A stretch of DNA of 12,081 nt, taken from DATEJJ01 sp039649115. Lineage in GTDB: Bacteria > Actinomycetota > Actinomycetes > Mycobacteriales > Micromonosporaceae. The notes under the pieces are model-generated. The model saw only the letters and a list, made by a program, of their open reading frames with translations, was not told the origin of the DNA and made no database searches. This document shows positions 1 to 6,368 of this stretch, piece by piece (within the stretch, counting starts at the first letter, position 1; every line of letters starts with the position of its first letter). The stretch covers positions 1-12,081 of the forward strand of contig JBBWZQ010000239.1 in NCBI GenBank assembly GCA_039649115.1. Direction: 5' to 3'. The position numbers and the translations under genes were made by a program.

Positions 1-2070
1 CGGCGGCCACCCGGTGGTCCCGACGAACGGCGTGTTCCGGTCGGGCTCGATGATCGGCGTACCACCCTGGGCCGCACCGGCCGCGATCGCACCACCGCGG
101 GCCGCAGCGACCGGCGTGCTTCGGCCGGTCCCCTCGTGGACCAGCCGCCCCTTGCCGCGCCTTCCACCGGCCGACCGCTCGGTGGAGCCCGTGTCGAGCC
201 GGCCGGCGGCGTCGAGCAGATCGATCCGCTCGGCAGGCCGGAACGCACCGGATCGGTCGGCCGGGTCGAACGGATCGAGCCTCCGGGCCGGGGCGGCTCA
301 GGTGTGCGGGGCGAATCGGGCGCACGGGCCGAGGGTGCCATGCGGGCCAGCGGAGCTGCTCGCGTCGCGGAGACCAGGGGCGATGGCCCACCTCGGATGG
401 GGGGCGCGGCCAGGGTCGAGGGCGCTGCCAGGCCCGACGGCGGCGTGGGAACCAGCGGCGCCGCGAGGGTGGAGGGCGCTGCGAGGGTGGCGCCGCCGGT
501 TGGCCCGGGGCGGGCGGAATCGGGTGCCCGACCGGTGGGTAGTGGCCACCCAGAGGACGCCACGCGCCCGGATGGTGCCGATCGTCCGGACAGCGCCGGC
601 CGTCCAGACGGGACTGGCCGTCCGAGCGTCGGTCGGGTCACGGGAGCGGTACGCCCCGCCGGCGTCGACCGCCCCGAAGTCGCGGGCCGTGCCGAGCCGC
701 TAGGTCGTGCCGAGGTCGCGGGCCGCGCCGAGCCGCTAGGTCGTGCCGAGGTCGCCGGCCGTGCCGAGCCGTTAGGTCGTGCCGAGGCCGCGGGCCGCGC
801 TGAGGCGCAAGGCCGTGCCGAAGCCGCAGGACGCGCTGAGGTCGGTCGAGCCGAATCAGCGGGCCGCGCCGAGCCGGTGGGCCGCGCCGAGGTCACGGGG
901 CGTGTCGGCACCGGCCGCGCCGAGCCGGTTGGCCGGGCCGAGGTGACAGACCGGGCCGAGCACGGCCGCGCGGATGCGGCGGGCCGAGCGTCGGCCGCAG
1001 GGCGGGCGGCGGCAGCCGGCCGAGCGGCGGACGCGGCGGGCCGCACCGAGGTGGCGGAGGGCCGAGGGGATACGGGCGGCTGGGTCGAGCTGCCGGAACG
1101 AATCGAGCCCGGACCAATTGAGCCAGGCCCGGCCGACGGGACCGGGCGGCCCGACACCGGTGTCGCCCGGGTTGAGGGTTCCGCCCGGGTGCCCGCCGCC
1201 GCGAGAGCCGAGCCCGCCACCGCGCTGCGCTCGGGCGCACTGGGCCGGCCGCGAGCAGCCGCACCGGTGCCGGGAGCGTTGCCGGCGCCGGAGGACGTCT
1301 CGGCGCTGCTCGAATCCGGCGCAGGTGGGCTGGACGAGCCGTCGACCGGTCGTACCGTCGGGGACGAAGATCAGGTGGTCGAGTCCGATCCGGACGCCGG
1401 CCGTCCCGTGGGCCTGCGCTCCGAGCTGCGGCACAAGCTCCGCTCCCAGGATCGGGTGAAGCTGGCGGCCCTGATCTCCGCGATCGTGGTTGTTCTCGGC
1501 GTCCTGCCGGCCATCCTGTTCCTCCGTACCACGAGCAGCGATCCGATGTTCTCCACCTTGGACTCGCTGGCGGTGCCCAAGTGGGCGGCGGGCGCGCCCG
1601 CGGACACGGTCTCCGGCAGCCGCTGGTGTGTCATCGAGTGCCGGTTCCGGGAGCGGGACCTGACCTCCCAGAAGGGGACCAACGAGACCGCCGCGGCGTA
1701 CCAGAGTGCGCTGTTGGGTTCGGGTTGGTCGCGTTGGCAGGTCGCGCAGTGCCCGGATGGGCCGGTCGACGGGAAGTACACCTGCTGGCAGCGGGACGAA
1801 TTCACCATGGACCTGTGGGTACGCCCGCCGCCATGCGCCTCGAATCCGGCGCAGGGCGCGGCCGCCGGTGGGGTGGCGGCGTCGCCATCTGCCGGCGCGC
1901 CCACCGGCACCTGCACCGGCTCGATAGTGTCGATCAAGGTTCGTAACCGGATCGATGACGAGCGGGGGCGCGGCCCTGAGCCCAGCAAGGATGCCAAGCT
2001 GACCGGCGAGACGCCCGACCCGGCGTTCACCGACAACCCGTTCCCCAGTACGCCGGCCGCCCCCAGCTGA
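1..2070 (+). CDS. Repeat-rich single-pass membrane protein, 5' partial, function unknown
   Basis: I do not recognise a named family. The frame is open from the first base with the same Gly/Arg-rich composition, so the gene very likely starts upstream. The GTG at 136 has no Shine-Dalgarno and is probably internal. Visible are 689 codons. Up to about base 1400 the protein is a low-complexity, probably disordered arm made of short units such as GRAEPLGRAEVA and GAARVEGAAR. A basic stretch (RSQDRVK) precedes one transmembrane helix at 1462-1524 (LAALISAIVVVLGVLPAILF), which predicts a cytoplasmic N-terminus and an outside C-terminus. The outer part of about 180 residues has six cysteines (WCVIEC, QCP, TCW, PPCAS, TCT), enough for three disulfides, and a Pro/Ser/Thr-rich tail. 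TAA/TAG are absent; the stop is TGA at 2068. Codon use in the repeats is slightly relaxed (CTA, TTA, GAA). It sits upstream of the alaS block but has its own terminator-like hairpin. Coding status is fairly sure; function is unknown. Confidence 0.8.
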   Translation, partial: RRPPGGPDERRVPVGLDDRRTTLGRTGRDRTTAGRSDRRASAGPLVDQPPLAAPSTGRPLGGARVEPAGGVEQIDPLGRPERTGSVGRVERIEPPGRGGSGVRGESGARAEGAMRASGAARVAETRGDGPPRMGGAARVEGAARPDGGVGTSGAARVEGAARVAPPVGPGRAESGARPVGSGHPEDATRPDGADRPDSAGRPDGTGRPSVGRVTGAVRPAGVDRPEVAGRAEPLGRAEVAGRAEPLGRAEVAGRAEPLGRAEAAGRAEAQGRAEAAGRAEVGRAESAGRAEPVGRAEVTGRVGTGRAEPVGRAEVTDRAEHGRADAAGRASAAGRAAAAGRAADAAGRTEVAEGRGDTGGWVELPERIEPGPIEPGPADGTGRPDTGVARVEGSARVPAAARAEPATALRSGALGRPRAAAPVPGALPAPEDVSALLESGAGGLDEPSTGRTVGDEDQVVESDPDAGRPVGLRSELRHKLRSQDRVKLAALISAIVVVLGVLPAILFLRTTSSDPMFSTLDSLAVPKWAAGAPADTVSGSRWCVIECRFRERDLTSQKGTNETAAAYQSALLGSGWSRWQVAQCPDGPVDGKYTCWQRDEFTMDLWVRPPPCASNPAQGAAAGGVAASPSAGAPTGTCTGSIVSIKVRNRIDDERGRGPEPSKDAKLTGETPDPAFTDNPFPSTPAAPS
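682..843 (+). repeat. In-frame tandem repeats, 36-base units decaying to 18-base units
   Basis: Units begin at 682, 718 and 754 and encode AGRAEPLGRAEV. Units 1 and 2 differ at one base; unit 3 differs at a few, including CTA to TTA (772-774). From 790 the unit is half as long (AGRAEA, QGRAEA, AGRAEV) and more divergent. Related GRAEP/GRAEV pieces continue to about 1047 with irregular spacing. All unit lengths are multiples of 18, so copy-number change keeps the frame. This pattern fits expansion by slippage or unequal recombination in a disordered protein arm. Confidence 0.85.
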
Positions 2071-2081
2071 CGGACGCCCAG

Positions 2082-2116
2082 GTCCGCCCCCGGCGGTCGC
2101 GACACCGGGCGGGGAC
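2082..2116 (+). terminator. GC-rich hairpin after the membrane protein gene
   Basis: Twelve-base arms (2082-2093 and 2105-2116) pair at 10 of 12 positions around an 11-base loop, starting 12 bases after the stop at 2070. There is no T tract, which is usual for actinobacterial terminators. Its place between the stop and the promoter-like box at 2143 supports a transcription boundary. The structure is seen; function is inferred. Confidence 0.45.
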
Positions 2117-2117
2117 T

Positions 2118-2147
2118 GACTTGCCCCGGCGTCACGGACGGTAGGGT
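2118..2147 (+). promoter_or_regulatory. Candidate promoter for the DUF948-alaS block
   Basis: A TAGGGT box at 2142-2147 matches the common actinobacterial -10 type (TAnnnT). Upstream, GACTTG at 2118-2123 lies 18 bases away and TTGCCC at 2121-2126 lies 15 bases away; neither is a strong -35. Transcription would start near 2154, leaving a leader of about 100 bases before the GTG at 2255. It would serve the DUF948 gene and possibly everything through alaS. Confidence 0.45.
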
Positions 2148-2174
2148 CTGCACGTTGGCGCTGAGTGAGAGGTG

Positions 2175-2198
2175 CGCGCGGTGGGTATGGTCCGCGCG
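2175..2198 (+). other. Leader hairpin upstream of the DUF948 gene
   Basis: CGCGCGG (2175-2181) and CCGCGCG (2192-2198) form a perfect 7-base stem around a 10-base loop. It lies in the predicted 5' leader, 57 bases before the GTG start. It may be a simple RNA structure that affects stability. I see no known riboswitch motif, and in such GC-rich DNA a 7-base stem can arise by chance. Confidence 0.3.
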
Positions 2199-2254
2199 AC
2201 ATCCACTCCTCTGGGGACTGTCGCCCTGGCGGAGACCTATCGAAAGGGGACACC

Positions 2255-2728
2255 GTGGAGATCGCAGCCCTGGTCGCGGCGGGGGCGTTCCTGATGCTCG
2301 TGCTCGTGCTCGCGGTACCGATCCTGCGGCTGCGGCACACAGTGGACGCCGCGACCCGAGTGATCAATGACGTCAACGAGCGGACCGCACCGCTGCTCGG
2401 CAACGTCAACACCACCATCGAGAACGTGAATACGGCGCTGGAACAGGTGCACACCTCGCTCGACGGCGTCAACCTCCAGCTCGCGAAGGTCGACACGATG
2501 ACCGGCCACGTACAGACGGTGACCGCGAACGTGGCGAACCTGACCGCCGTGGTCAGCGCCGCCGCGTCGAACCCGCTGGTCAAGGTGGCCGCGTTCAGCT
2601 ATGGGGTACGCAAGGCGGCGGCCGTGCGGCGCAGCGCCGACGAGGACAAAGAGGTCCGGACGGAGATCAAGCAGCGCCGCAAGGACACCCGGGTGAAGGC
2701 GCGCGAGGCCCGCCGGGGCGCGCGCTGA
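2255..2728 (+). CDS. DUF948-type membrane-anchored coiled-coil protein
   Basis: A 157-residue protein of the DUF948 type that commonly lies just upstream of alaS in actinobacteria. Residues 3-23 form a transmembrane helix (LVAAGAFLMLVLVLAVPIL). Residues about 28-105 show seven-residue spacing (ENVNTALEQVHTSLDGVN), as expected for an extended helix or coiled coil, and the tail (about 120-157) is strongly charged and basic (KQRRKDTRVKAREARRGAR). I chose GTG at 2255 because AAAGGGGA (2243-2250) precedes it and the hydrophobic helix then starts at once. An upstream in-frame GTG at 2165 would add 30 Gly/Arg-rich residues before the anchor and has no good binding site. The molecular role of this family is not known; a structural or envelope role is a guess. 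It is followed after 35 bases by the next gene in the same direction. Confidence 0.85.
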   Translation: MEIAALVAAGAFLMLVLVLAVPILRLRHTVDAATRVINDVNERTAPLLGNVNTTIENVNTALEQVHTSLDGVNLQLAKVDTMTGHVQTVTANVANLTAVVSAAASNPLVKVAAFSYGVRKAAAVRRSADEDKEVRTEIKQRRKDTRVKAREARRGAR

Positions 2729-2763
2729 CCCGCCCATAAGCGCTTGCAGGAGAGGATGTACCC

Positions 2764-3081
2764 ATGAAGCGGTTGATGTGGCTGGGTATCGGACTGGCCA
2801 TCGGCGGGCTCGTGGTGCGGGCGGTGACCAAGAAGGCTCAGTCCTACACCCCGCAGGGGATCGCCGCCTCGGCCCGGGATTCCGCCACCGGCCTGCTCGA
2901 CTCGATGCGTAACTTCGTCGACGACGTCCGCGACGGCATGGCCGAGCGGGAAGATCAGATCCACGCCGCCTTCGCCGAAGGCCTCGGTCTGGATACCGTC
3001 GATGACGAATATCCCGACCACGAATTCACCCGGTACGACACCTACGACCAGAAGCATTATCCCCAGGAAGGCATCCGATGA
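2764..3081 (+). CDS. Small membrane-anchored protein, DUF6167-like
   Basis: A 105-residue protein. The short hydrophobic N-terminus (MKRLMWLGIGLAIGGLVVRA, residues 1-20) looks like a membrane anchor. A mixed charged helical part follows (about 35-65, with SMRNFVDDVRDGMAEREDQI), and the tail is acidic and Tyr-rich (DDEYPDHEF, RYDTYDQKHY). Size, layout and position match the small protein annotated as DUF6167 between the DUF948 gene and alaS in streptomycetes; the family name is from memory and not verified. The start is supported by AGGAGAGGA at 2748-2756, seven bases before the ATG. The stop TGA (3079-3081) overlaps the alaS ATG (ATGA), so it is probably translationally coupled to alaS. Function is unknown. 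Confidence 0.85.
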   Translation: MKRLMWLGIGLAIGGLVVRAVTKKAQSYTPQGIAASARDSATGLLDSMRNFVDDVRDGMAEREDQIHAAFAEGLGLDTVDDEYPDHEFTRYDTYDQKHYPQEGIR

Positions 3082-5753
3082 GGACAGCGGAGATCAAGCG
3101 CCGGTTCCTTGCCCATTTTGAGAACAACGGGCATACCGTGGTGCCGAGCGCTCCGCTGCCCGCCATCGACGACCCGAACCTGCTGTTCGTCAACGCGGGC
3201 ATGGTGCAGTTCGTGCCCTACTTCCTCGGCCAGCAGGCGCCGCCCTACCGGCGCGCGGTCAGCGTGCAGAAGTGCCTGCGCACCCCGGACATCGACGAGG
3301 TGGGCAAGACCAGCCGGCACGCCACGTTCTTCCAGATGAATGGCAACTTCTCCTTCGGCGACTACTTCAAGGAAGGCGCCATCTCGCTGGCCTGGGATCT
3401 GGTCACCAAGCCGATCGCGGCGGGCGGCTTCGGGCTGGACCCGGAGAAGATCTGGGCCACCGTCTACCTGGACGACGACGAGGCCATCGACATCTGGCAC
3501 AAGCAGGTGGGCCTGCCGCTGGAGCGCATCGTGCGGCGGGGAAAGGCCGACAATTTCTGGTCGATGGGCATTCCCGGACCGTGTGGTCCCTGCTCCGAGC
3601 TGTATATCGACCGTGGCCCCGAATATGGGCGCGAGGGCGGCCCCGAGGTCGACGAAGACCGGTACATGGAATTCTGGAACCTGGTCTTCATGCAGTTCGA
3701 GCGGGGTCCGGGCAGCGACAAGGAGAACTTCCCGATCCTTGGTGACCTGCCGGCCAAGAACATCGACACCGGCATGGGCCTGGAGCGGATGGCCTCGATC
3801 CTGCAGGGCGTGGACAACCTCTACGAGATCGACGAGGTGCGCCCGATCCTGGACCGGGCCGCGGCGCTGACCGGCAAGCGGTATGGCGCGCACTCCGGCC
3901 ACGCGGCGAACCAGTCGCACCCCGACGACGTACGGCTGCGTGTCATCGCCGACCATGTGCGGACCTCGCTGATGCTCATCGGTGACGGGGTGACCCCGTC
4001 GAACGAGGGGCGCGGCTACGTCCTGCGACGGATCATGCGCCGGGCGATCCGGGCGATGCGGCTGCTGGGCTGGCAGGCCCCGGCCCTGCCCGAGCTGCTG
4101 CCGGTGGCCCGCGACTGCATGGCGCCGTCATATCCGGAGATGGCCGAGGAGTTCGAGCGGATCTCGCAGTACGCGTACGCCGAAGAGGAGGCCTTCCTGG
4201 CCACGCTGCGGGCGGGCACCACCATCCTGGACACGGCGATCGCCGACACCAAGTCGGCCGGGCGGCCGAGCCTGTCCGGGGACAAGGCGTTCCAGCTGCA
4301 CGACACGTACGGCTTCCCGATCGACCTGACCCTGGAGATCGCGGCCGAGCAGGGCCTCAGCGTGGACGAGGAGGGGTTCCGCCGGCTGATGGCCGACCAG
4401 CGGTCCCGGGCGAAGGCCGACGCGCAGGCGCGCAAGACCGGCCACGCCGACCTCTCCGCGTACCGGAGCGTCCGCGATTCGGGCGGTCCGGTCGAATTCA
4501 CCGGGTACCACGAGGTGTCCCGGGAGTCCACGGTCCGGGCACTGCTCACGCCGGAGGGCGTGGTGTTGCCCGCGGCCGGCGAGGGTGACCTGGTCGAGGT
4601 GGTGCTCGACCGCACCCCGTTCTACGCCGAAGGCGGCGGCCAGCAGCCCGACCAGGGTGTGATCACGGTCACCGGCGGGCAGGTCGAGGTGCTCGACGTG
4701 CAGCAGCCGGTGCCCGGCCTGGTCATCCACCGGGCGCGGGTGGTCCGGGGCGAGATCCGTACCGGTGAGGAGGGCCTCGCGGAGATCGACATCGTCCGCC
4801 GGCGGGCCATCTCCCGCGCGCACACCGCGACCCACCTGGTGCACCAGACGATGCGCAACTTCCTCGGCGAGTCGGCCACCCAGGCGGGTTCACTGAACGC
4901 ACCGGGCCGGCTGCGGTTCGACTTCAACACCCCGGGCGCGGTGACGCCCAGCGTGCTGCACGACGTGGAGCAGCAGGTCAACGAGGTGCTGCTGAACGAC
5001 CTTGAGGTGCACGCGTTCATCACCACCCAGGTGGAGGCGCGCCGGCTGGGCGCGATGGCACTGTTCGGTGAGAAGTACGGCGATGAGGTGCGGGTGGTTG
5101 AGGTCGGTGACTACGCACGTGAATTGTGCGGCGGCACCCACGCGGCCCGCTCCGGCCAGCTCGGCCTGGTGAAGATCCTCTCCGAGGCGTCCATCGGCGC
5201 CGGCGTACGCCGCGTCGAGGCCCTGGTCGGCATCGACGCGTTCAGCTACCTGGCGCGCGAGCACGTGCTCGTGTCCCGCCTCGCCGAGCTGTACAGGGTC
5301 CGCCCGGAAGAGGTCGGCGAGCGGGTCGAGCAGACCGTGACCGCGCTCCGGGACGCCGAAAAGGAGCTGGAGAAGCTGCGCGCCCAGTTGGTGCTGGGTG
5401 GGGCGGCGTCGCTGGCCGCCGGGGCGAAGGACGTGCGCGAGGTGGCGTACGTGGGCACCGAGGCGCCCGAGGGGACGAGCGCGAACGATGTGCGTACCCT
5501 CGCGCAGGAGATCCGCGGGAAAATCGACCCGGCGCGGCCCGCGGTGGTCGCGGTGGCGGCCCGCTCGGGCGGCAAGGCGTCCCTGGTCGTGGCGGTCAAC
5601 GCGGCGGCCAAGGGCCGGGGCCTGTCCGCGACGGACCTGGTCAAGGGCGCGCTGTCGGGCCGGGGTGGCGGCAACGCCGACCTGGCGCAGGGCGGCGGAG
5701 TGCCGGCCGATCAGGCGCCGGCGCTGCTCGCCGCGATCGAGCGGGCTCTCTGA
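3078..5753 (+). CDS. alaS: Alanyl-tRNA synthetase
   Basis: Cytoplasmic class II enzyme that charges tRNA-Ala with alanine using ATP and hydrolyses mischarged Ser/Gly-tRNA-Ala. At 891 residues it is near the family norm (E. coli about 876). Catalytic domain: motif 1 region NAGMVQFVPYFLG, motif 2 with R80 in RHATFFQMNGNFSFGD, and motif 3 GMGLER at 232-237. The tRNA-recognition domain follows to about residue 470. The editing domain has FYAEGGGQQPDQG, HTATH with zinc-ligand histidines 582 and 586, and CGGTH with C684 and H688. A coiled-coil linker (ALRDAEKELEKLRAQL) leads to the C-terminal DHHA1/C-Ala domain ending with GRGGGNADLAQGGG. All key residues are present. AGGAAGG at 3065-3071 is six bases before the ATG, which overlaps the upstream stop. 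No T-box or other leader is visible directly before it. Identification is secure. Confidence 0.98.
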   Translation: MRTAEIKRRFLAHFENNGHTVVPSAPLPAIDDPNLLFVNAGMVQFVPYFLGQQAPPYRRAVSVQKCLRTPDIDEVGKTSRHATFFQMNGNFSFGDYFKEGAISLAWDLVTKPIAAGGFGLDPEKIWATVYLDDDEAIDIWHKQVGLPLERIVRRGKADNFWSMGIPGPCGPCSELYIDRGPEYGREGGPEVDEDRYMEFWNLVFMQFERGPGSDKENFPILGDLPAKNIDTGMGLERMASILQGVDNLYEIDEVRPILDRAAALTGKRYGAHSGHAANQSHPDDVRLRVIADHVRTSLMLIGDGVTPSNEGRGYVLRRIMRRAIRAMRLLGWQAPALPELLPVARDCMAPSYPEMAEEFERISQYAYAEEEAFLATLRAGTTILDTAIADTKSAGRPSLSGDKAFQLHDTYGFPIDLTLEIAAEQGLSVDEEGFRRLMADQRSRAKADAQARKTGHADLSAYRSVRDSGGPVEFTGYHEVSRESTVRALLTPEGVVLPAAGEGDLVEVVLDRTPFYAEGGGQQPDQGVITVTGGQVEVLDVQQPVPGLVIHRARVVRGEIRTGEEGLAEIDIVRRRAISRAHTATHLVHQTMRNFLGESATQAGSLNAPGRLRFDFNTPGAVTPSVLHDVEQQVNEVLLNDLEVHAFITTQVEARRLGAMALFGEKYGDEVRVVEVGDYARELCGGTHAARSGQLGLVKILSEASIGAGVRRVEALVGIDAFSYLAREHVLVSRLAELYRVRPEEVGERVEQTVTALRDAEKELEKLRAQLVLGGAASLAAGAKDVREVAYVGTEAPEGTSANDVRTLAQEIRGKIDPARPAVVAVAARSGGKASLVVAVNAAAKGRGLSATDLVKGALSGRGGGNADLAQGGGVPADQAPALLAAIERAL

Positions 5754-5790
5754 TTTCCCGGCCCGCCCCGGTGGATCAAGGACGGGTCGC

Positions 5791-5816
5791 CGTGGTTTGA
5801 TGGCTCAACTACCACG
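5791..5816 (+). terminator. Hairpin in the alaS-ruvX gap
   Basis: CGTGGT (5791-5796) pairs with ACCACG (5811-5816), and inside it TTGA pairs with TCAA around a TGGC loop, with a 2-base bulge. That gives 10 base pairs, followed by ATTTC. It lies 37 bases after the alaS stop and could end or reduce transcription before ruvX. No T run follows, so a terminator role is uncertain. The remainder of the gap (5817-5903) shows no clear promoter. Confidence 0.35.
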
Positions 5817-5903
5817 ATTTCATGATCGACTTGAACAGGCACCGGAGACGAGGGCAGGCACGGCCGGACGGGCCGCCGCGAACAGGAGGGGTGCGACCGC
5901 GAC

Positions 5904-6368
5904 ATGGAAGAGCAGCACCCCGGGCGCGGCGTGCGGCTGGGCGTGGATGTTGGCCAGGTCAGGGTCGGGGTCGCGATGTGCGACCCGGATGGCATCCTCG
6001 CCACCCCGCTGGCGACCCTCAAACGCGACCGGAAAGTCGGCACTGACCGGGTACCGGCTGATATTGATGAACTTTCACGACTGGTAAAGGAACACGACTG
6101 CGTGGGCGTGGTCGTTGGCCTGCCGGTCACACTCGCCGGTGGGGAAGGACTAGCGGCGGTGCAAGCCAGGGCATATGCGCACGATCTATCCGACAAGATC
6201 GCGCCGGTGCCCGTCTGGCTGGCTGACGAGAGGATGTCGACCGTTGTGGCAACCCGTAGGCTTGCCGAGCGAGGCGTCCGGGGGAGGCGTCAACGCGCGG
6301 TGGTCGACCAGGCGGCCGCGGTCGAGATCCTGCAGAGCTGGCTCGATTCGCAGCGGAGGCGGACGTGA
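5904..6368 (+). CDS. ruvX: RuvX/YqgF family Holliday-junction resolvase-like nuclease
   Basis: A 154-residue protein with the RNase H-like fold of the YqgF/RuvX family. This family is linked to Holliday-junction resolution and, in E. coli, to 16S rRNA 5'-end processing. Family motifs are in order: LGVDVGQVRVGVA (12-24, with acidic D15), VGLPVTLAGGEG (71-82), LADERMST (106-113, E109), and VDQAAAVEILQSWLD (134-148, D135). These are the expected three acidic active-site positions. The ATG at 5904 is 14 bases after AGGAGGG (5884-5890), a longer than ideal spacing; the GTG at 5891 is out of frame, so no better start is visible. Cytoplasmic. It overlaps the mltG start, in the conserved alaS-ruvX-mltG-aroE order. 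Which biochemical role dominates in actinobacteria is not shown by the sequence. Confidence 0.95.
   Translation: MEEQHPGRGVRLGVDVGQVRVGVAMCDPDGILATPLATLKRDRKVGTDRVPADIDELSRLVKEHDCVGVVVGLPVTLAGGEGLAAVQARAYAHDLSDKIAPVPVWLADERMSTVVATRRLAERGVRGRRQRAVVDQAAAVEILQSWLDSQRRRT

Noticed and set aside
136..138. GTG as the true start of the repeat protein
   Set aside because: No Shine-Dalgarno, and the frame upstream to base 1 is open with the same repeat-like composition, so the gene most likely begins before the window.
682..1047. Possible CRISPR-like array from regularly spaced repeats
   Set aside because: Units are contiguous without unique spacers, multiples of 18 bases, and stay in one open reading frame; they are protein repeats.
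2165..2254. Upstream GTG start for the DUF948 protein
   Set aside because: It would place 30 Gly/Arg-rich residues before the membrane anchor and would read through the leader hairpin; GTG 2255 has a good ribosome binding site.
856..2583. 575-codon open frame on the minus strand opposite the repeat protein
   Set aside because: Mirror of a GC-rich coding frame; Pro/Arg-rich with no domain, and it crosses two plus-strand genes and the terminator-promoter region. The plus strand has the transmembrane helix and sensible composition.
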